A DNA stretch of 64,000 nucleotides from Chitinispirillaceae bacterium (GTDB taxonomy: Bacteria; Fibrobacterota; Chitinivibrionia; Chitinivibrionales; Chitinispirillaceae): contig JAFGDP010000149.1 in the NCBI GenBank assembly GCA_016932075.1, positions 1 through 64,000 of the forward strand. Direction: 5' to 3'. The translations under genes and the position numbers were made by a program. Position 1 is the first letter of the stretch. The number at the start of each line of letters is the position of its first letter. Of this stretch, positions 9,075-18,261 are shown in pieces. Under the pieces are notes generated by a model, which was given only the letters and a program-made list of their open reading frames with translations, searched no databases and was not told the origin of the DNA.

Positions 9075-9128
9075 AACGGTCTCTTTCTAACGATGAAATC
9101 AGTGGCCTGGATTCTACGCCGTCCGTCG

Positions 9129-9995
9129 TCACCTGATCGCCGCAGAATACGTCACCTTGATCTCGCGGCTCCACCCCACGGATACTTCTTCCGTCGTTGC
9201 GCCTCTGGGGATTAAATAGGTGCGGTTCTCAAGCACGTCCCGCATGTCAAATTCCAGGGATAACTCGGGCGTACAGTAGAAACGAAAACCGACGTTAAAA
9301 TAGCCATCGAACGGGGACGCATAGGGATTTCGGGAGCCGTGCGGATCGCGCGTGTTAAGCCCCAGATCGTATTCCGCCACAAAAGCAAATCTGTCGCTTA
9401 TGCTCATGTCCATGCCGACCCACGCGTCCGGCCACTTTACCCTGCCGATCTCCTCGAGCGAGAGGTTGAGGTCGCCGTGCAGTCCCAGCTCAATGATCCG
9501 CAGAAACAGGTAGCTCTTGCTCAACGCGGCAAAAAATCCCGGTGACTTGTAAATATACCCGTAATAGCCGAAACGGCGCCCGTCCTCGATGCCGTCCCCC
9601 ATGCCGCCAAATCCCTGATAGTCGAACCCGAGCGCGACGCCGGGCAGAAAGTAGTTCTCCTCAACAAGCCGGTATTTGACCATACACCCCGGGAACGGAT
9701 TGTAGTGGACTTCGCGGCTCCGGCCAACCAGCCCCTCAGAGCCATACCCGAGCCCGAAACAGAACCGGTCCGTTATTCCCGCTGAAATGCTTGCGCAGAA
9801 ACCGACGCCGTAGTTTTCATAGATCCGGCTCTCCAGAAGGAAATCCCCCTTCTGGACAATACCGGCGGTGTGCATATCTACGAGCCGTATGGGCGGCACC
9901 GGATTCAATGCCCAGACAGAATGAACCATGATGCTGACAAGCGCCCATAAAAGCGTGGTCTCGTTACAATGGTGCCGTGATGCTTCGTGCTTCAT
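9129..9995 (-). CDS. Exported beta-barrel protein, YjbH-like appearance
   Basis: About 288 residues with an N-terminal hydrophobic stretch (LLWALVSIMVHSVWA) that could be a signal peptide. The rest is rich in glycine, tyrosine and phenylalanine with barrel-like repeats such as GITDRFCFGLGYGSEGLVG and LGFDYQGFGG. Overall layout resembles small YjbH-type outer-membrane proteins, but I cannot assign the family firmly. The start ATG overlaps the mltG stop (ATGA at 9992-9995), so translation is coupled with mltG. A cell-envelope role is suggested by context; the specific function is unknown. Confidence 0.6.
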   Translation of the reverse strand: MKHEASRHHCNETTLLWALVSIMVHSVWALNPVPPIRLVDMHTAGIVQKGDFLLESRIYENYGVGFCASISAGITDRFCFGLGYGSEGLVGRSREVHYNPFPGCMVKYRLVEENYFLPGVALGFDYQGFGGMGDGIEDGRRFGYYGYIYKSPGFFAALSKSYLFLRIIELGLHGDLNLSLEEIGRVKWPDAWVGMDMSISDRFAFVAEYDLGLNTRDPHGSRNPYASPFDGYFNVGFRFYCTPELSLEFDMRDVLENRTYLIPRGATTEEVSVGWSREIKVTYSAAIR

Positions 9996-11143
9996 TGTTT
10001 CCCCTTCTGCTGCAGCCGTTTCTGATGCTCCCGGCGAATTTTCAGCTTTTTCCGGGTGTGCTCTTCATTGGTGAGGGAAAATTCATGGGCGCCGCTCCCG
10101 TCCCATTTCGCTACAAAATATAGCTCATTGGTTTTAAGGGGCGAAACAGTGGCCGAAAGAGAGGCAAGCCCGGGCGAACAGATCGGCGACGGCGGCAATC
10201 CGGTATAGCGGCGCGTGTTGTAAGGAGACGCGATAGTGAGTTCTGACTTGTAGAGCGGCCCGTTGAATTTCCTTAACAGATATCTGACTGTGGGATCAGC
10301 GCCGAGCGGCAGCCCTATCCTGAGCCGGTTATGAAAAACGGCTGCAATCCGCGGCCGTTCCGAAGCAAGAGCCGCCTCCTTTTCAACAATGGAAGCCAGG
10401 GTAACGATATCGCGTCGTGACATGGAAGCCACATTCGGAGATGCCGTATCGAGCGTTTGATAGGCAGCCAGAAATCTGTTCACCATGCGCCTGATGATCT
10501 CCTGCGGCTCTTCAGATTCCTCAAACCAGTATGAGTCGGGAAACAGATACCCTTCGAGTGACGGCTCGTTTCCCAGCCCGAGTTCACGGATAAAGGAGGT
10601 ATCGTTACAGAGGTCGATGAATGCTGCCGTGTCAATCGTGAGGATCGAGCCGATGCGGCGCGCGGTCTGCTCTATTGTAAACCCTTCGGGAACCGTGACG
10701 AGCGTATCAAGGGGTGCGGCACTCATAAGGCGGCGCGAAGCGGACAGTGCGCCCTCTCCCGGATTAAACGTGAACTTGCCGGCCTGAATACGGTGCTCAA
10801 TGCCTGAGAGCCGCAGCCATGCAAGAAAAGGCGCGGCCGCAGTGATGATCCGGTACTGCACCAGCGTGTCGGCAATCGCTCTCACGTTGCCGCCTTTTGG
10901 AATGACAACGGTCACGCTCTCCTGCGACCGCTTCCACGGAAAAAGCAGGAACCAGACGAGGACACCTGCGGCAACAATAAGCGTTACCGTGAAGACACTG
11001 GCACGCAACCATTTTCTCATCTGCATAAACCTCACTATCCATAAGACGCCGAACAGGCAATAGCCGAGACAAAACAGAATCACCAGCACTCCGGCTAGCC
11101 ACAGATAGACAACCGTCATTACGATTCGGTTCACTGAACTCAT
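9992..11143 (-). CDS. mltG: Endolytic murein transglycosylase MltG
   Basis: MltG cleaves nascent peptidoglycan strands inside the chain at the inner membrane and so sets glycan length. The 383-residue protein has hydrophobic segments at about residues 8-37 and 48-68, a LysM-like domain with VVIPKGGNVRAIADTL, a second segment VPEGFTIEQTARRIGSIL, and the YceG catalytic domain. That domain shows LEGYLFPDSYWF, the catalytic-glutamate motif ASIVEKEAAL, AAVFHNRL, LGADPTVRY and YNTRRYTGLPPSPI. Two predicted membrane segments instead of one is slightly unusual. Its ATG overlaps the stop of the sigma-54 activator gene, and its stop overlaps the next gene, so three genes are translationally linked. Confidence 0.93.
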   Translation of the reverse strand: MSSVNRIVMTVVYLWLAGVLVILFCLGYCLFGVLWIVRFMQMRKWLRASVFTVTLIVAAGVLVWFLLFPWKRSQESVTVVIPKGGNVRAIADTLVQYRIITAAAPFLAWLRLSGIEHRIQAGKFTFNPGEGALSASRRLMSAAPLDTLVTVPEGFTIEQTARRIGSILTIDTAAFIDLCNDTSFIRELGLGNEPSLEGYLFPDSYWFEESEEPQEIIRRMVNRFLAAYQTLDTASPNVASMSRRDIVTLASIVEKEAALASERPRIAAVFHNRLRIGLPLGADPTVRYLLRKFNGPLYKSELTIASPYNTRRYTGLPPSPICSPGLASLSATVSPLKTNELYFVAKWDGSGAHEFSLTNEEHTRKKLKIRREHQKRLQQKGKQ

Positions 11144-13359
11144 TGTATCCCGAATTTTTTCAACCGGCGGAACAGGGTCGCCTTGTGCATGCCCAGCCGC
11201 TGCGCCGCCTGCTCGCGGTTGCCGTTCACATCGTCCAGAATTGCCTTGATGTACATCCGCTCAAGCTCATCAAAACTGCCGATGCTTGCCAGAGCCGCGG
11301 TTTCAGAACTGCCTGCGGTCTGCCGCAGACCGGAGGGCAAATGCTGCATGTCAATCATGTCGCTCTTGCAGAACACGAACGCATGCTCGATAAGGTTCTC
11401 GAGCTCCCGTATATTGCCGGGAAAATCGTGCGACAGGATTGCACCCATTGCGTCCTGTGCAATACCCCTGATCTGTTTGGCATACCGCCCGTTGAACCGC
11501 TGGATAAAGTGGTCGCACAGAAGCGGAATGTCGCACCGCCGTTCCCGCAGCGGCGGGAGCTTGATCGCCACGACATTGATCCGGTAATAAAGGTCCTCTC
11601 TGAAAATCCCTTTGTTTACCATCTCCGAGAGGTCGCGGTTGGTTGCCGCAATGACGCGAGCATCGGTTTTTACCGATGTCGTTGCGCCGAGCGGCTCGTA
11701 TTTCCGTTCCTGCAGCACGCGCAGCAGCTTGACCTGCATGGCAGGAGAGATATCGCCGATCTCATCAAAAAAGATGGTGCCGCCCTCGGCGAGCGCGAAT
11801 TTGCCCGGCTTGTCCTTCTTGGCATCGGTAAATGCGCCGGCCCGGTAGCCGAACAGCTCCGATTCGAGCAGGGTGTCGGGCAGCGCGGCGCAGTTGATGG
11901 CAATAAACGGCTTGTCCCTGCGTGTCGAAAGGCTGTGCAGCGACTGCGCCACAAGCTCCTTGCCGGTCCCGCTCTCGCCGGCAATAAGCACCGGCGCCCC
12001 GGCCCCGGCGATTTCAGGCAGCATGTCGAATATCTTCCGCATGTCAGGACTCCGGCTCACCATGGAGTGAAACCGTGACTTTTCAAGAAGCTCGTGTTTG
12101 AGTCCGGCCAGCAGCGCCTCGGCCTTTTCCGTCGCTTCCCGGTGTTTCGCAAGCTGCTCCTCCTGCTCCTTCCTTTTCTTGGTGATCTCTTCCACCTGCA
12201 CGAGACACGACGCAGAATCACCGCTCCCCAGACCCAGGGGGGTCACGTGCCAGTCAAACCATCTCTTTCCATTTTCCGTCTCCCGGTGCAGATTCGCGCC
12301 TCTGCATACCCGCTCTTTTTCCTCATCATCCAGCGGCATAAGGCTGAAAATATTCACGCTTTTTTTTTGGACTGTCGGTCCCATCAGTTCATTAAACGCA
12401 TCGTTCATGCTGATACACCCGCCCTCCAGATTAACGAGCGCTATGCCGATCGGCGACTGCTGGAAAATGGTCCGGAAACGCTCCTCGCTCTCTTTAAGCT
12501 TTTTTTCTGCCGCGACCTGCTCGGAAACGTCAATAATACAGCTTCTGATCCCGGCTATGACATTGTCACGAACGATCGGAGAAGAGTTGATGATCACATG
12601 AAGCGTGCTTTTGCTTTTCGTTTGCAGCCGGTACACCACAGGATTGCCGAAATCACCGTGAAAAATATTATGTATGTCTCGTGCTACTCTGTCCCGGTCC
12701 TCGGGAAATATCACTGCGTCGACGTTAATCCCCCGTTCAAATTCCTCCCTGGTATACCCGAATGTTTTAAGCCCCATGGCATTCACGTAGGTAAAGGCAA
12801 GCGACGTGTCCATTTCGCAGATGATGCCCGGCAGCAGGTCCGCGATCTCCTTGAACCGTTGTTCGCTTTCGCGAAGGTCCCGCTCCATGGCCTTGCGGCC
12901 GCTGATGTCGATCATTGATACCAGGCTGTGCGAGGTGCCCGGAATCATGGTCACATTTGCCAGTACCCAACGAATTGTTCCCTCCTTATCCAGAACCCTG
13001 AATTCATATTCTGACGGCGCGCTGCCCGGCGACTTTCGCCGCGCGAAATGATACGAGGCGCACCTCTCTATGTCTTCCGGGTACACGAAATCGGTCCATT
13101 TGCGCTTGAACCGCACCTCGTCGTGCGGGAAACCGATAATGTCCTCAATACGCCGGTTCGCCATGATGACCATCATGTCCTCCCTGATCACCACCATGCC
13201 GGTGCCGCTGTGTTCAAACGCGGTGCGGTGCTCTGATTCGCTTTGCGCCAGATCAGCCTGCTCTTTTTCCAGCTGCCGCGCCCACTCCTCGAGCTCAAGG
13301 ATCCGCTTCTGCGCATCCTCAAGATTATGCGGGACTGTCGCTGTTGCCCGTTTACTCAT
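11140..13359 (-). CDS. PAS-domain sigma-54-dependent transcriptional activator (GAFTDA variant)
   Basis: A 739-residue bacterial enhancer-binding protein. After an N-terminal coiled coil come three PAS domains (about 45-160, 165-285 and 290-405), a linker helix, then an AAA+ domain (about 435-660) with Walker A GESGTGKE, the loop RAGAFTDAKKDKPGKF, Walker B IFFDEIGDI and the arginine region. It ends in a Fis-type helix-turn-helix (NREQAAQRLGMHKATLFRRL). The protein hydrolyses ATP to open sigma-54 promoters, with the PAS domains probably sensing redox or a small ligand. The sigma-54 contact loop reads GAFTDA instead of GAFTGA. It heads an overlapping run with mltG; its targets are unknown. Confidence 0.92.
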   Translation of the reverse strand: MSKRATATVPHNLEDAQKRILELEEWARQLEKEQADLAQSESEHRTAFEHSGTGMVVIREDMMVIMANRRIEDIIGFPHDEVRFKRKWTDFVYPEDIERCASYHFARRKSPGSAPSEYEFRVLDKEGTIRWVLANVTMIPGTSHSLVSMIDISGRKAMERDLRESEQRFKEIADLLPGIICEMDTSLAFTYVNAMGLKTFGYTREEFERGINVDAVIFPEDRDRVARDIHNIFHGDFGNPVVYRLQTKSKSTLHVIINSSPIVRDNVIAGIRSCIIDVSEQVAAEKKLKESEERFRTIFQQSPIGIALVNLEGGCISMNDAFNELMGPTVQKKSVNIFSLMPLDDEEKERVCRGANLHRETENGKRWFDWHVTPLGLGSGDSASCLVQVEEITKKRKEQEEQLAKHREATEKAEALLAGLKHELLEKSRFHSMVSRSPDMRKIFDMLPEIAGAGAPVLIAGESGTGKELVAQSLHSLSTRRDKPFIAINCAALPDTLLESELFGYRAGAFTDAKKDKPGKFALAEGGTIFFDEIGDISPAMQVKLLRVLQERKYEPLGATTSVKTDARVIAATNRDLSEMVNKGIFREDLYYRINVVAIKLPPLRERRCDIPLLCDHFIQRFNGRYAKQIRGIAQDAMGAILSHDFPGNIRELENLIEHAFVFCKSDMIDMQHLPSGLRQTAGSSETAALASIGSFDELERMYIKAILDDVNGNREQAAQRLGMHKATLFRRLKKFGIQ

Positions 13360-13628
13360 AGCGTTTCTCCGATAGGGTAAATAACGGCCCCCGTCTGTTG
13401 TTTTGCAGATTTTAGAAAATAGTAATAGCTGCAGGGGTAAATAATACTAAAAAAGAAACAGTTAGCGCTACTGGCATCGAGTTCGTAAAACAGATCATTA
13501 GGAAGTCATGAAATCAGTTCTAGAAATTTGAAAAGGTCCTCTGTAGAGAAAGCCTTACGAACTACAGCAATAACGGTGATGAGAACGAAGGAGATGTATT
13601 ATTTTCTGTATCAAAAGGCTCTTCAAAC
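13360..13628. other. Divergent intergenic region, 269 bases
   Basis: This AT-richer gap separates the sigma-54 activator (minus) from the six-TM protein (plus), so it should hold both promoters. I looked for a GG-N10-GC sigma-54 element and found no convincing one. No RNA gene or repeat is evident. Confidence 0.5.
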
Positions 13629-14258
13629 ATGATGAGAATAAGGCAGATTGCAGAGGAATTAAAGCAGCACTCTCCCTTTACCTTTATTGGCGCGCTTTCG
13701 GGGATCGCGGTGGCAGTGCTTTTCCGTAACATCTCTTCTGATATGGCCCATATTCTCTTTTATACGTTCCATCCCATCCACGTGGTCTTGAGTGCCTTGG
13801 TCACCGCATCCATGTACCGGATAAAAAATTACCGCGCCAAAACGAACACGGTAAATGTGTGGGCGCTCTTGCTGATAGGCTATATCGGATCTATTGGCAT
13901 CGCAACCCTGAGCGATTCCATAATACCCTTTATCGGCGAACTGCTGCTTGGCTTGCCGAACAAGGGGGCCCATATCGGCTTCATCGAGAAATGGTGGCTG
14001 GTGAACCCTCTGGCACTGGCAGGGGTGGCAATCGCCTATTTCATTCCGCGCACCAGGTTTCCGCATGCCGGCCACGTTCTGTTGAGCACCTGGGCCTCGA
14101 CCTTTCACATCCTCATGGCAGGCGGACAGGATATGCCTGTCGGATACTATTTCGTCGTATTCGCATTCCTGTTCGTAGCGGTATGGATCCCCTGTTGTGT
14201 GAGCGATATTGTCTTTCCATTGATTTTTGTGAAGAAACAGCACCATGGCGCGTCCTAG
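13629..14258 (+). CDS. Six-TM integral membrane protein, unknown function
   Basis: A 209-residue protein with about six hydrophobic segments: FTFIGALSGIAVAVLF, the HILFYTFHPIHVVLSAL region, WALLLIGYIGSIGIATL, WWLVNPLALAGVAIAYFI, VLLSTWASTFHILMAGG and YYFVVFAFLFVAVWIP. Histidines (HPIH, and the FHILMAGG segment) sit inside or near membrane segments and could bind metal, but that is speculation. I do not recognise a named family. A weak AAAGG ribosome site precedes the ATG. The 3' end overlaps by 14 bases a small cysteine-rich ORF, suggesting a two-gene unit. Confidence 0.75.
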   Translation: MMRIRQIAEELKQHSPFTFIGALSGIAVAVLFRNISSDMAHILFYTFHPIHVVLSALVTASMYRIKNYRAKTNTVNVWALLLIGYIGSIGIATLSDSIIPFIGELLLGLPNKGAHIGFIEKWWLVNPLALAGVAIAYFIPRTRFPHAGHVLLSTWASTFHILMAGGQDMPVGYYFVVFAFLFVAVWIPCCVSDIVFPLIFVKKQHHGAS

Positions 14259-14475
14259 CCCTCAAAAAGCGCGGGAATGCAAATGGTATTCCGTCTGCCC
14301 AATGAAACGACTGTACGAACAAGGCGTTCTCGACAAACGATGGGTACGGGAGTATTGCTGGGGCGGTCGGGACTGCGTTCGTTACGCGCTGGAAGAACGG
14401 GGCGAGCCGCATCCCGACTGGATGTTGCCCGATGGATCGCTGGATGAACGTCTTCGCATTCATTTACCGGCATAG
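14245..14475 (+). CDS. Small conserved cysteine-rich protein, 76 aa
   Basis: The sequence has four cysteines in a pattern CKWYSVCPMKR ... REYCWGGRDCVRY followed by EERGEPHPDWMLPDG. I recall similar short proteins in bacteria and archaea, sometimes carrying uncertain uracil-DNA-glycosylase labels; the length is far too short for that enzyme. The cysteines may bind zinc or an Fe-S cluster. It overlaps the end of the six-TM gene by 14 bases, so translation is probably coupled, although the ribosome site is weak. Function unknown. Confidence 0.65.
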   Translation: MARPSPQKARECKWYSVCPMKRLYEQGVLDKRWVREYCWGGRDCVRYALEERGEPHPDWMLPDGSLDERLRIHLPA

Positions 14476-14717
14476 AGACGAGCGTCATGACCGGCATGCT
14501 TCCAGGCATATATAATGGCGATAGAACAGCCGACCTGGGGCCGTACTCACTCTGCGGCTTTTTCGCGGGGCAGCACATTTCGCGTTTTCATTGCCATGTG
14601 ATCCCGCGGTAGTGGGGCGGTTGGAAGCATCCCACAGGCGGCGTGCGGTATTGTATTCCCGAAAAGGGGCGGTACTGAAAAAAAACAAGGCCTGCTTTCC
14701 TGTTATCCCGGATAAGC
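14476..14717. other. Intergenic region, 242 bases
   Basis: The gap lies between two genes that point toward each other (14245-14475 plus and 14718-16106 minus). Downstream of the minus-strand gene is an eight-T run on the minus strand (about 14678-14686) behind a short GC-rich palindromic patch. It could be a weak intrinsic terminator. Nothing else is recognised. Confidence 0.4.
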
Positions 14718-16106
14718 TTACCTTTTGTTAATGACAATCCCGTTTTTCCCGTCCGGCATGATATAGTAGCCGGGCACGAGGAGGTTGCCGATTGTCTGCT
14801 GTCCGTGGTTTCCGACCCGTATGATGCGTCCCATCGGATCGAACAGATACTCGCTCGCATACGGCGTAAAGTGCCTTCGTGCCAGGTGCGGACGGATCCT
14901 GAGCGGCATAACAACCGGGCAGATGCGCCTGTCCGGGCCGTACTGGAAATAATCCGACCATACCACCATTCCCTGGTCGACATTGATGCCGACCCCGACA
15001 ATGGAGAAATTGATCCGTGACGACGCAAGGCTGTCAAGAAGCTTGCCGTTGACATACATCCGGTACGGACCGGTCCGTTTTTTGACCACCTCGATGGTGT
15101 CGTGATAATAATTGCCTTCAAAGGCGGCGCCCCTGATGAACGCGCTGGGCTGGACCATTATGGTGTCGATATAGGCATCATGGCTGCGGCTGGCATTGAT
15201 GCAGAAATAGGCGGAGGGGACCGTGGTACCGATGGGAGCACCGCAAACGAATATGCCGTACATATTAGTAATACCGCCGCTGCGATGGGAAAAACTCGAC
15301 ATGATGGCAAAGGTATCAAGCCCGAACTGGTCCACTCTAATGTACGGAAGCGCATAGGCGTTCGAAGCGGTGGTCGTGAGCTTGAAATAGCCGCCGTCTT
15401 CCTGTTTCTGGTGCCGCTGGCCGTAATCGAGCCATCCAGACATCTGGCTGTCGTCAAAGTCATCCCGGAAACACTTCGTGGAAATGTTCTGCGGCCCGGT
15501 CCACTCGTCGGTTACGACAATATCGTCATAAATAGCGCTGCTGGAACCTGGAATTAACAGGGCCAGATCGCCGTTCGGGACCGGCGACGCGTCTCTCACC
15601 ACCCCGATAAACGCACCATTGCAGAATGCGGTTATGGAATCCCCCTTCTTGCTGATTTTCAGCTCGTTCGTCCCTGCACCTACTACCGCGGCATTCCGTT
15701 CCACCAAAAGAATTGACGGGTTTCCTCCTGTCGGATATTTCGTGACCTGAACAGTCTGGGCCGCATTTGCCTGGATCATATATCCGGTCGCGTTCGTGGT
15801 GCTGAAAGAGACAAAGATGCCGGCAGTAACGTTTTCAGAAGAGCGTGTGACTTTGCCGGATGCTGTAAATACCGATGGTTTCGGCGCTGTAAAAGTGTTG
15901 TGCACATACCCCGCAGAGCCGCTGCTATTGACAATCGTGTACACGCCATTGGCGCAGGTCCGGGTAATGGTCGAGAACGGGCAGAGCCAATTGAGATTGG
16001 TCGTACCAGGGTCTGAAAAATCGTCACTGAAAATCACGGCGCCCGAAACCGGGGCAATGCACAGGCTTCCGACCAGCAGTGTATTCAACCATTTAAAACG
16101 CGGCAT
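14718..16106 (-). CDS. Secreted protein with two LamG-like regions and sorting-type tail
   Basis: A 462-residue exported protein beginning with a signal peptide (TLLVGSLCIAPVSGA). Two similar jelly-roll regions follow, at about 24-200 (FSDDFSDPGTTNLNW ... YDDIVVTDEW) and about 210-400 (FRDDFDDSQMSGW ... WSDYFQYG). They resemble concanavalin/LamG-type folds that bind or flank carbohydrate domains. The last 50 residues (YLFDPMGRIIRVGNHG to a GIVINKR end) look like a short beta-sandwich sorting tail of the type IX kind. The start has an AAGGAGGGG ribosome site. No catalytic motif was found. A substrate-binding or adhesive surface role is inferred. Confidence 0.7.
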   Translation of the reverse strand: MPRFKWLNTLLVGSLCIAPVSGAVIFSDDFSDPGTTNLNWLCPFSTITRTCANGVYTIVNSSGSAGYVHNTFTAPKPSVFTASGKVTRSSENVTAGIFVSFSTTNATGYMIQANAAQTVQVTKYPTGGNPSILLVERNAAVVGAGTNELKISKKGDSITAFCNGAFIGVVRDASPVPNGDLALLIPGSSSAIYDDIVVTDEWTGPQNISTKCFRDDFDDSQMSGWLDYGQRHQKQEDGGYFKLTTTASNAYALPYIRVDQFGLDTFAIMSSFSHRSGGITNMYGIFVCGAPIGTTVPSAYFCINASRSHDAYIDTIMVQPSAFIRGAAFEGNYYHDTIEVVKKRTGPYRMYVNGKLLDSLASSRINFSIVGVGINVDQGMVVWSDYFQYGPDRRICPVVMPLRIRPHLARRHFTPYASEYLFDPMGRIIRVGNHGQQTIGNLLVPGYYIMPDGKNGIVINKR

Positions 16107-16395
16107 AACACCCCTCCTTCTTTAATGACCAGCGAAAACGTTGCACGTATGACCTCAGGACATTCCCCTTTTATACTAATATATAATCAATTCGTTACAG
16201 TATGAAACTGTTATATCGCTTAACGTATTCTTATGTTATCGCAACGCAACCCGCAGAAAAACAGTGGAAAACGGACCTTGCGGACTATATATTTATACAA
16301 TAAGGCAAAAACCGGCCTTTGTGCGAAATTTTCCGCACTATTTATGCGGCTCAATCGTAGTACCGTATAGTGAACAGATATAAGGAGCGGTCGTA
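16107..16395. other. Divergent promoter region, 289 bases
   Basis: AT-rich gap between two divergently transcribed genes for exported proteins (14718-16106 minus, 16396-16893 plus). It must contain both promoters. I did not find a consensus pair I trust, nor any RNA gene. Confidence 0.4.
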
Positions 16396-16893
16396 ATGAA
16401 GACACCTTTTTTCATGATGGCAGGCATGCTTATGGTGATGCTTTCCTGGGGCCAGACAAAAGAGGCGTTTGATAAGGGGGATATGGGAACGTCTTCGTCA
16501 AGCATTAAAGGCCTGCTTGATCCATCCCGTTTCTCCGTTTCGCACAGCATGAGTTTCGGCATGTCTTCAGGCACAGGCTCGTCAAGCCTGCAGTCCCAGA
16601 GTTTCTATTCGACCATGATGCAGTACAAATTCGCGGCACCGCTCACGCTCAATCTCAATTTCAGCATGCCGATCCACTCCTCCTATTCACCGCACCAGAA
16701 CCTTACTTCAGGCAACCTGCAATCGTTTGACTATTTCAGGAACATGCCGTTTGACGTCTCGCTTTCCTGGAAGCCTTCGGAACGGTTTCAACTCAACTTC
16801 GCCATCGTGAATTATCCCGCCTATTCGCCCTATGGATACAGGGGTTACGAGTACGGGTATATGCCGTGGCGAACCCCGTTCATTGACCGCTGA
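16396..16893 (+). CDS. Small exported hypothetical protein
   Basis: A 165-residue protein with a signal peptide (FFMMAGMLMVMLSWGQ) and a strong AAGGAG site before the ATG. The mature part has a serine-rich region with SRFSVSHSMSFGMSSGTGSS, then beta-like strands ending with a tyrosine-rich PYGYRGYEYGYMPW segment. It may be an outer-membrane or periplasmic protein, but no family can be named. The 3' end overlaps the convergent ispE gene by 14 bases. Confidence 0.65.
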   Translation: MKTPFFMMAGMLMVMLSWGQTKEAFDKGDMGTSSSSIKGLLDPSRFSVSHSMSFGMSSGTGSSSLQSQSFYSTMMQYKFAAPLTLNLNFSMPIHSSYSPHQNLTSGNLQSFDYFRNMPFDVSLSWKPSERFQLNFAIVNYPAYSPYGYRGYEYGYMPWRTPFIDR

Positions 16894-17740
16894 CAAGGGT
16901 GGACGCGCACAACGTCCTGAAACTCACTCTTCCCGCAACCTCCGCAGCGTGATTTTTGTCCCTTGCAAGCCCGATAACGGTTGATCCGGAACCGGTGAGA
17001 AGCGCGGCCATGCATCCCGCGTCAAGCAGTTCCTGCTTGATCCGGGCGCAGTGCGGAAACCGGGCAAACACCGATGGCTCAAAATCATTATGCATCAGCT
17101 TTGGAATGACCGGCCGGTCATTGGCGGCAAGTGCCTGGCAGAGAAGGCCGGTCTGGTTGACCTGTTTTCCGGCCGCGGCATAATCGATGCCTGCGTACGC
17201 GTCCTTTGTCGCCACTCCGAAATCCGGCACTGCGAGCACGAAATCAAAGCACAGGTCGGTGCTTACCGGCTCAAGCCGTCCCCCGGCTTCCGCATCAAAT
17301 GCCGTTTTACCCAGGAAATAATACGGCACATCCATGCCGATCCTGGCTGCCAGATCCATACGCTTCCTTGGTGAAAGGCCGAGGTCCCACAGCTCATTTA
17401 GCAGATCGAGCGTTGCAGCGGCATTGGCGCTTCCGCCGGCAAGACCGCCCATGACCGGAATGCGCTTGGCAATCGATATTCTCACGTGCCGGTCAATCGA
17501 ATACTCCTGTTTGAGAAGCGCAGCCACCTTCATACACACGTTCCGGCCGTCACAGGGCACGAGCGGATCATCACATTCAAGCAGGTCCGCAGGGGCGTTT
17601 TCAACGGTCACGGTATCGTACAGATCAATCTGGTGCTTGACCGTACCCAGCTCATGATACCCCGCATACCTCCCCCGCTCGATCTTCCGAACAATGTCCA
17701 ACGCCAGCGTCACCCGGGTGTACGATTTTCTTTCAAGCAT
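16880..17740 (-). CDS. ispE: 4-diphosphocytidyl-2-C-methyl-D-erythritol kinase
   Basis: IspE phosphorylates CDP-methylerythritol in the non-mevalonate isoprenoid pathway. GHMP-kinase features are the substrate region SYTRVTLALDIVRK (an unusual form of the usual SxAKINLxL), the ATP loop GGLAGGSANAAATL, and a C-terminal MAALLTGSGSTVIGL motif. Length 286 residues is typical. The first motif lacks the common lysine of the AKIN signature, having threonine-arginine-valine-threonine instead, which might signal a divergent enzyme. It is the only isoprenoid-precursor gene in the window and could feed the prenyl-synthase-like protein at 58.5-59.3 kb, though they are far apart. Confidence 0.85.
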   Translation of the reverse strand: MLERKSYTRVTLALDIVRKIERGRYAGYHELGTVKHQIDLYDTVTVENAPADLLECDDPLVPCDGRNVCMKVAALLKQEYSIDRHVRISIAKRIPVMGGLAGGSANAAATLDLLNELWDLGLSPRKRMDLAARIGMDVPYYFLGKTAFDAEAGGRLEPVSTDLCFDFVLAVPDFGVATKDAYAGIDYAAAGKQVNQTGLLCQALAANDRPVIPKLMHNDFEPSVFARFPHCARIKQELLDAGCMAALLTGSGSTVIGLARDKNHAAEVAGRVSFRTLCASTLVSGQ

Positions 17741-17880
17741 GCCACGGTCTCCGCGCCATCATAGTGCAATCCGCCGTCCCATTTCGGGAAATATAAAACC
17801 CGGCCGCGCCCCTTCAGCCCTTTTTCAGCGGTCCGACGCTTTCATTGCCTTTCCGTCTTTCGCCGTAGTATTTTGCTGCT

Positions 17881-18261
17881 ATGCGATCACTTGAAAAAAG
17901 AAAATCACCGCGTATCATCGTCGACTTTGTCAGCGTGGAAGTGTATGCCACGGCAGACGGCACGGCACGCGAGACCGAAATGCGTGAGATCTGCACGGTC
18001 CGCAACATAAGCGAAATCGGCATGATGTTCGAGTCTGAGAAGCCGTTCGACACCGGTACGGTGCTGCTTCTGACCTTTGCGCTTCCTGATTCCCCTATTG
18101 TCATTCGAACCAACGCCATTGTGGTCCACTCTTCCAGAAAGAAATTATTTGAGACCGGTGTGCAGTTCAAAAACCTCGCCATTGCCGAACAGAAGCTGCT
18201 CCAGCATTTCATACGCCGGGAGATCGTAAAAAATGAAGAGCCGGAGCAGGAACAGCAATAA
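17881..18261 (+). CDS. PilZ-domain protein
   Basis: A 126-residue single-domain protein. The N-terminal EKRKSPRIIVDF matches the RxxxR c-di-GMP-binding motif of PilZ domains, followed by the beta-barrel strands CTVRNISEIGMMFES (the usual D/NxSxxG element) and HSSRKKLFETGVQF. It should bind cyclic di-GMP and pass the signal on by protein contact. The C-terminus ends in a glutamate-rich tail. Its last 29 bases overlap the start of the phosphoesterase gene, so they are probably co-expressed. Confidence 0.88.
   Translation: MRSLEKRKSPRIIVDFVSVEVYATADGTARETEMREICTVRNISEIGMMFESEKPFDTGTVLLLTFALPDSPIVIRTNAIVVHSSRKKLFETGVQFKNLAIAEQKLLQHFIRREIVKNEEPEQEQQ

Noticed and set aside
12094..12918. 274-aa plus-strand ORF opposite the sigma-54 activator
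   Set aside because: Antisense shadow of a well-supported gene; composition is His/Arg/Pro-biased and no domain is recognised.
13360..13628. Sigma-54 (-24/-12) promoter upstream of the activator or six-TM gene
   Set aside because: No GG-N10-GC pair with proper context found; closest candidate near 13473 lacks the GC dinucleotide.
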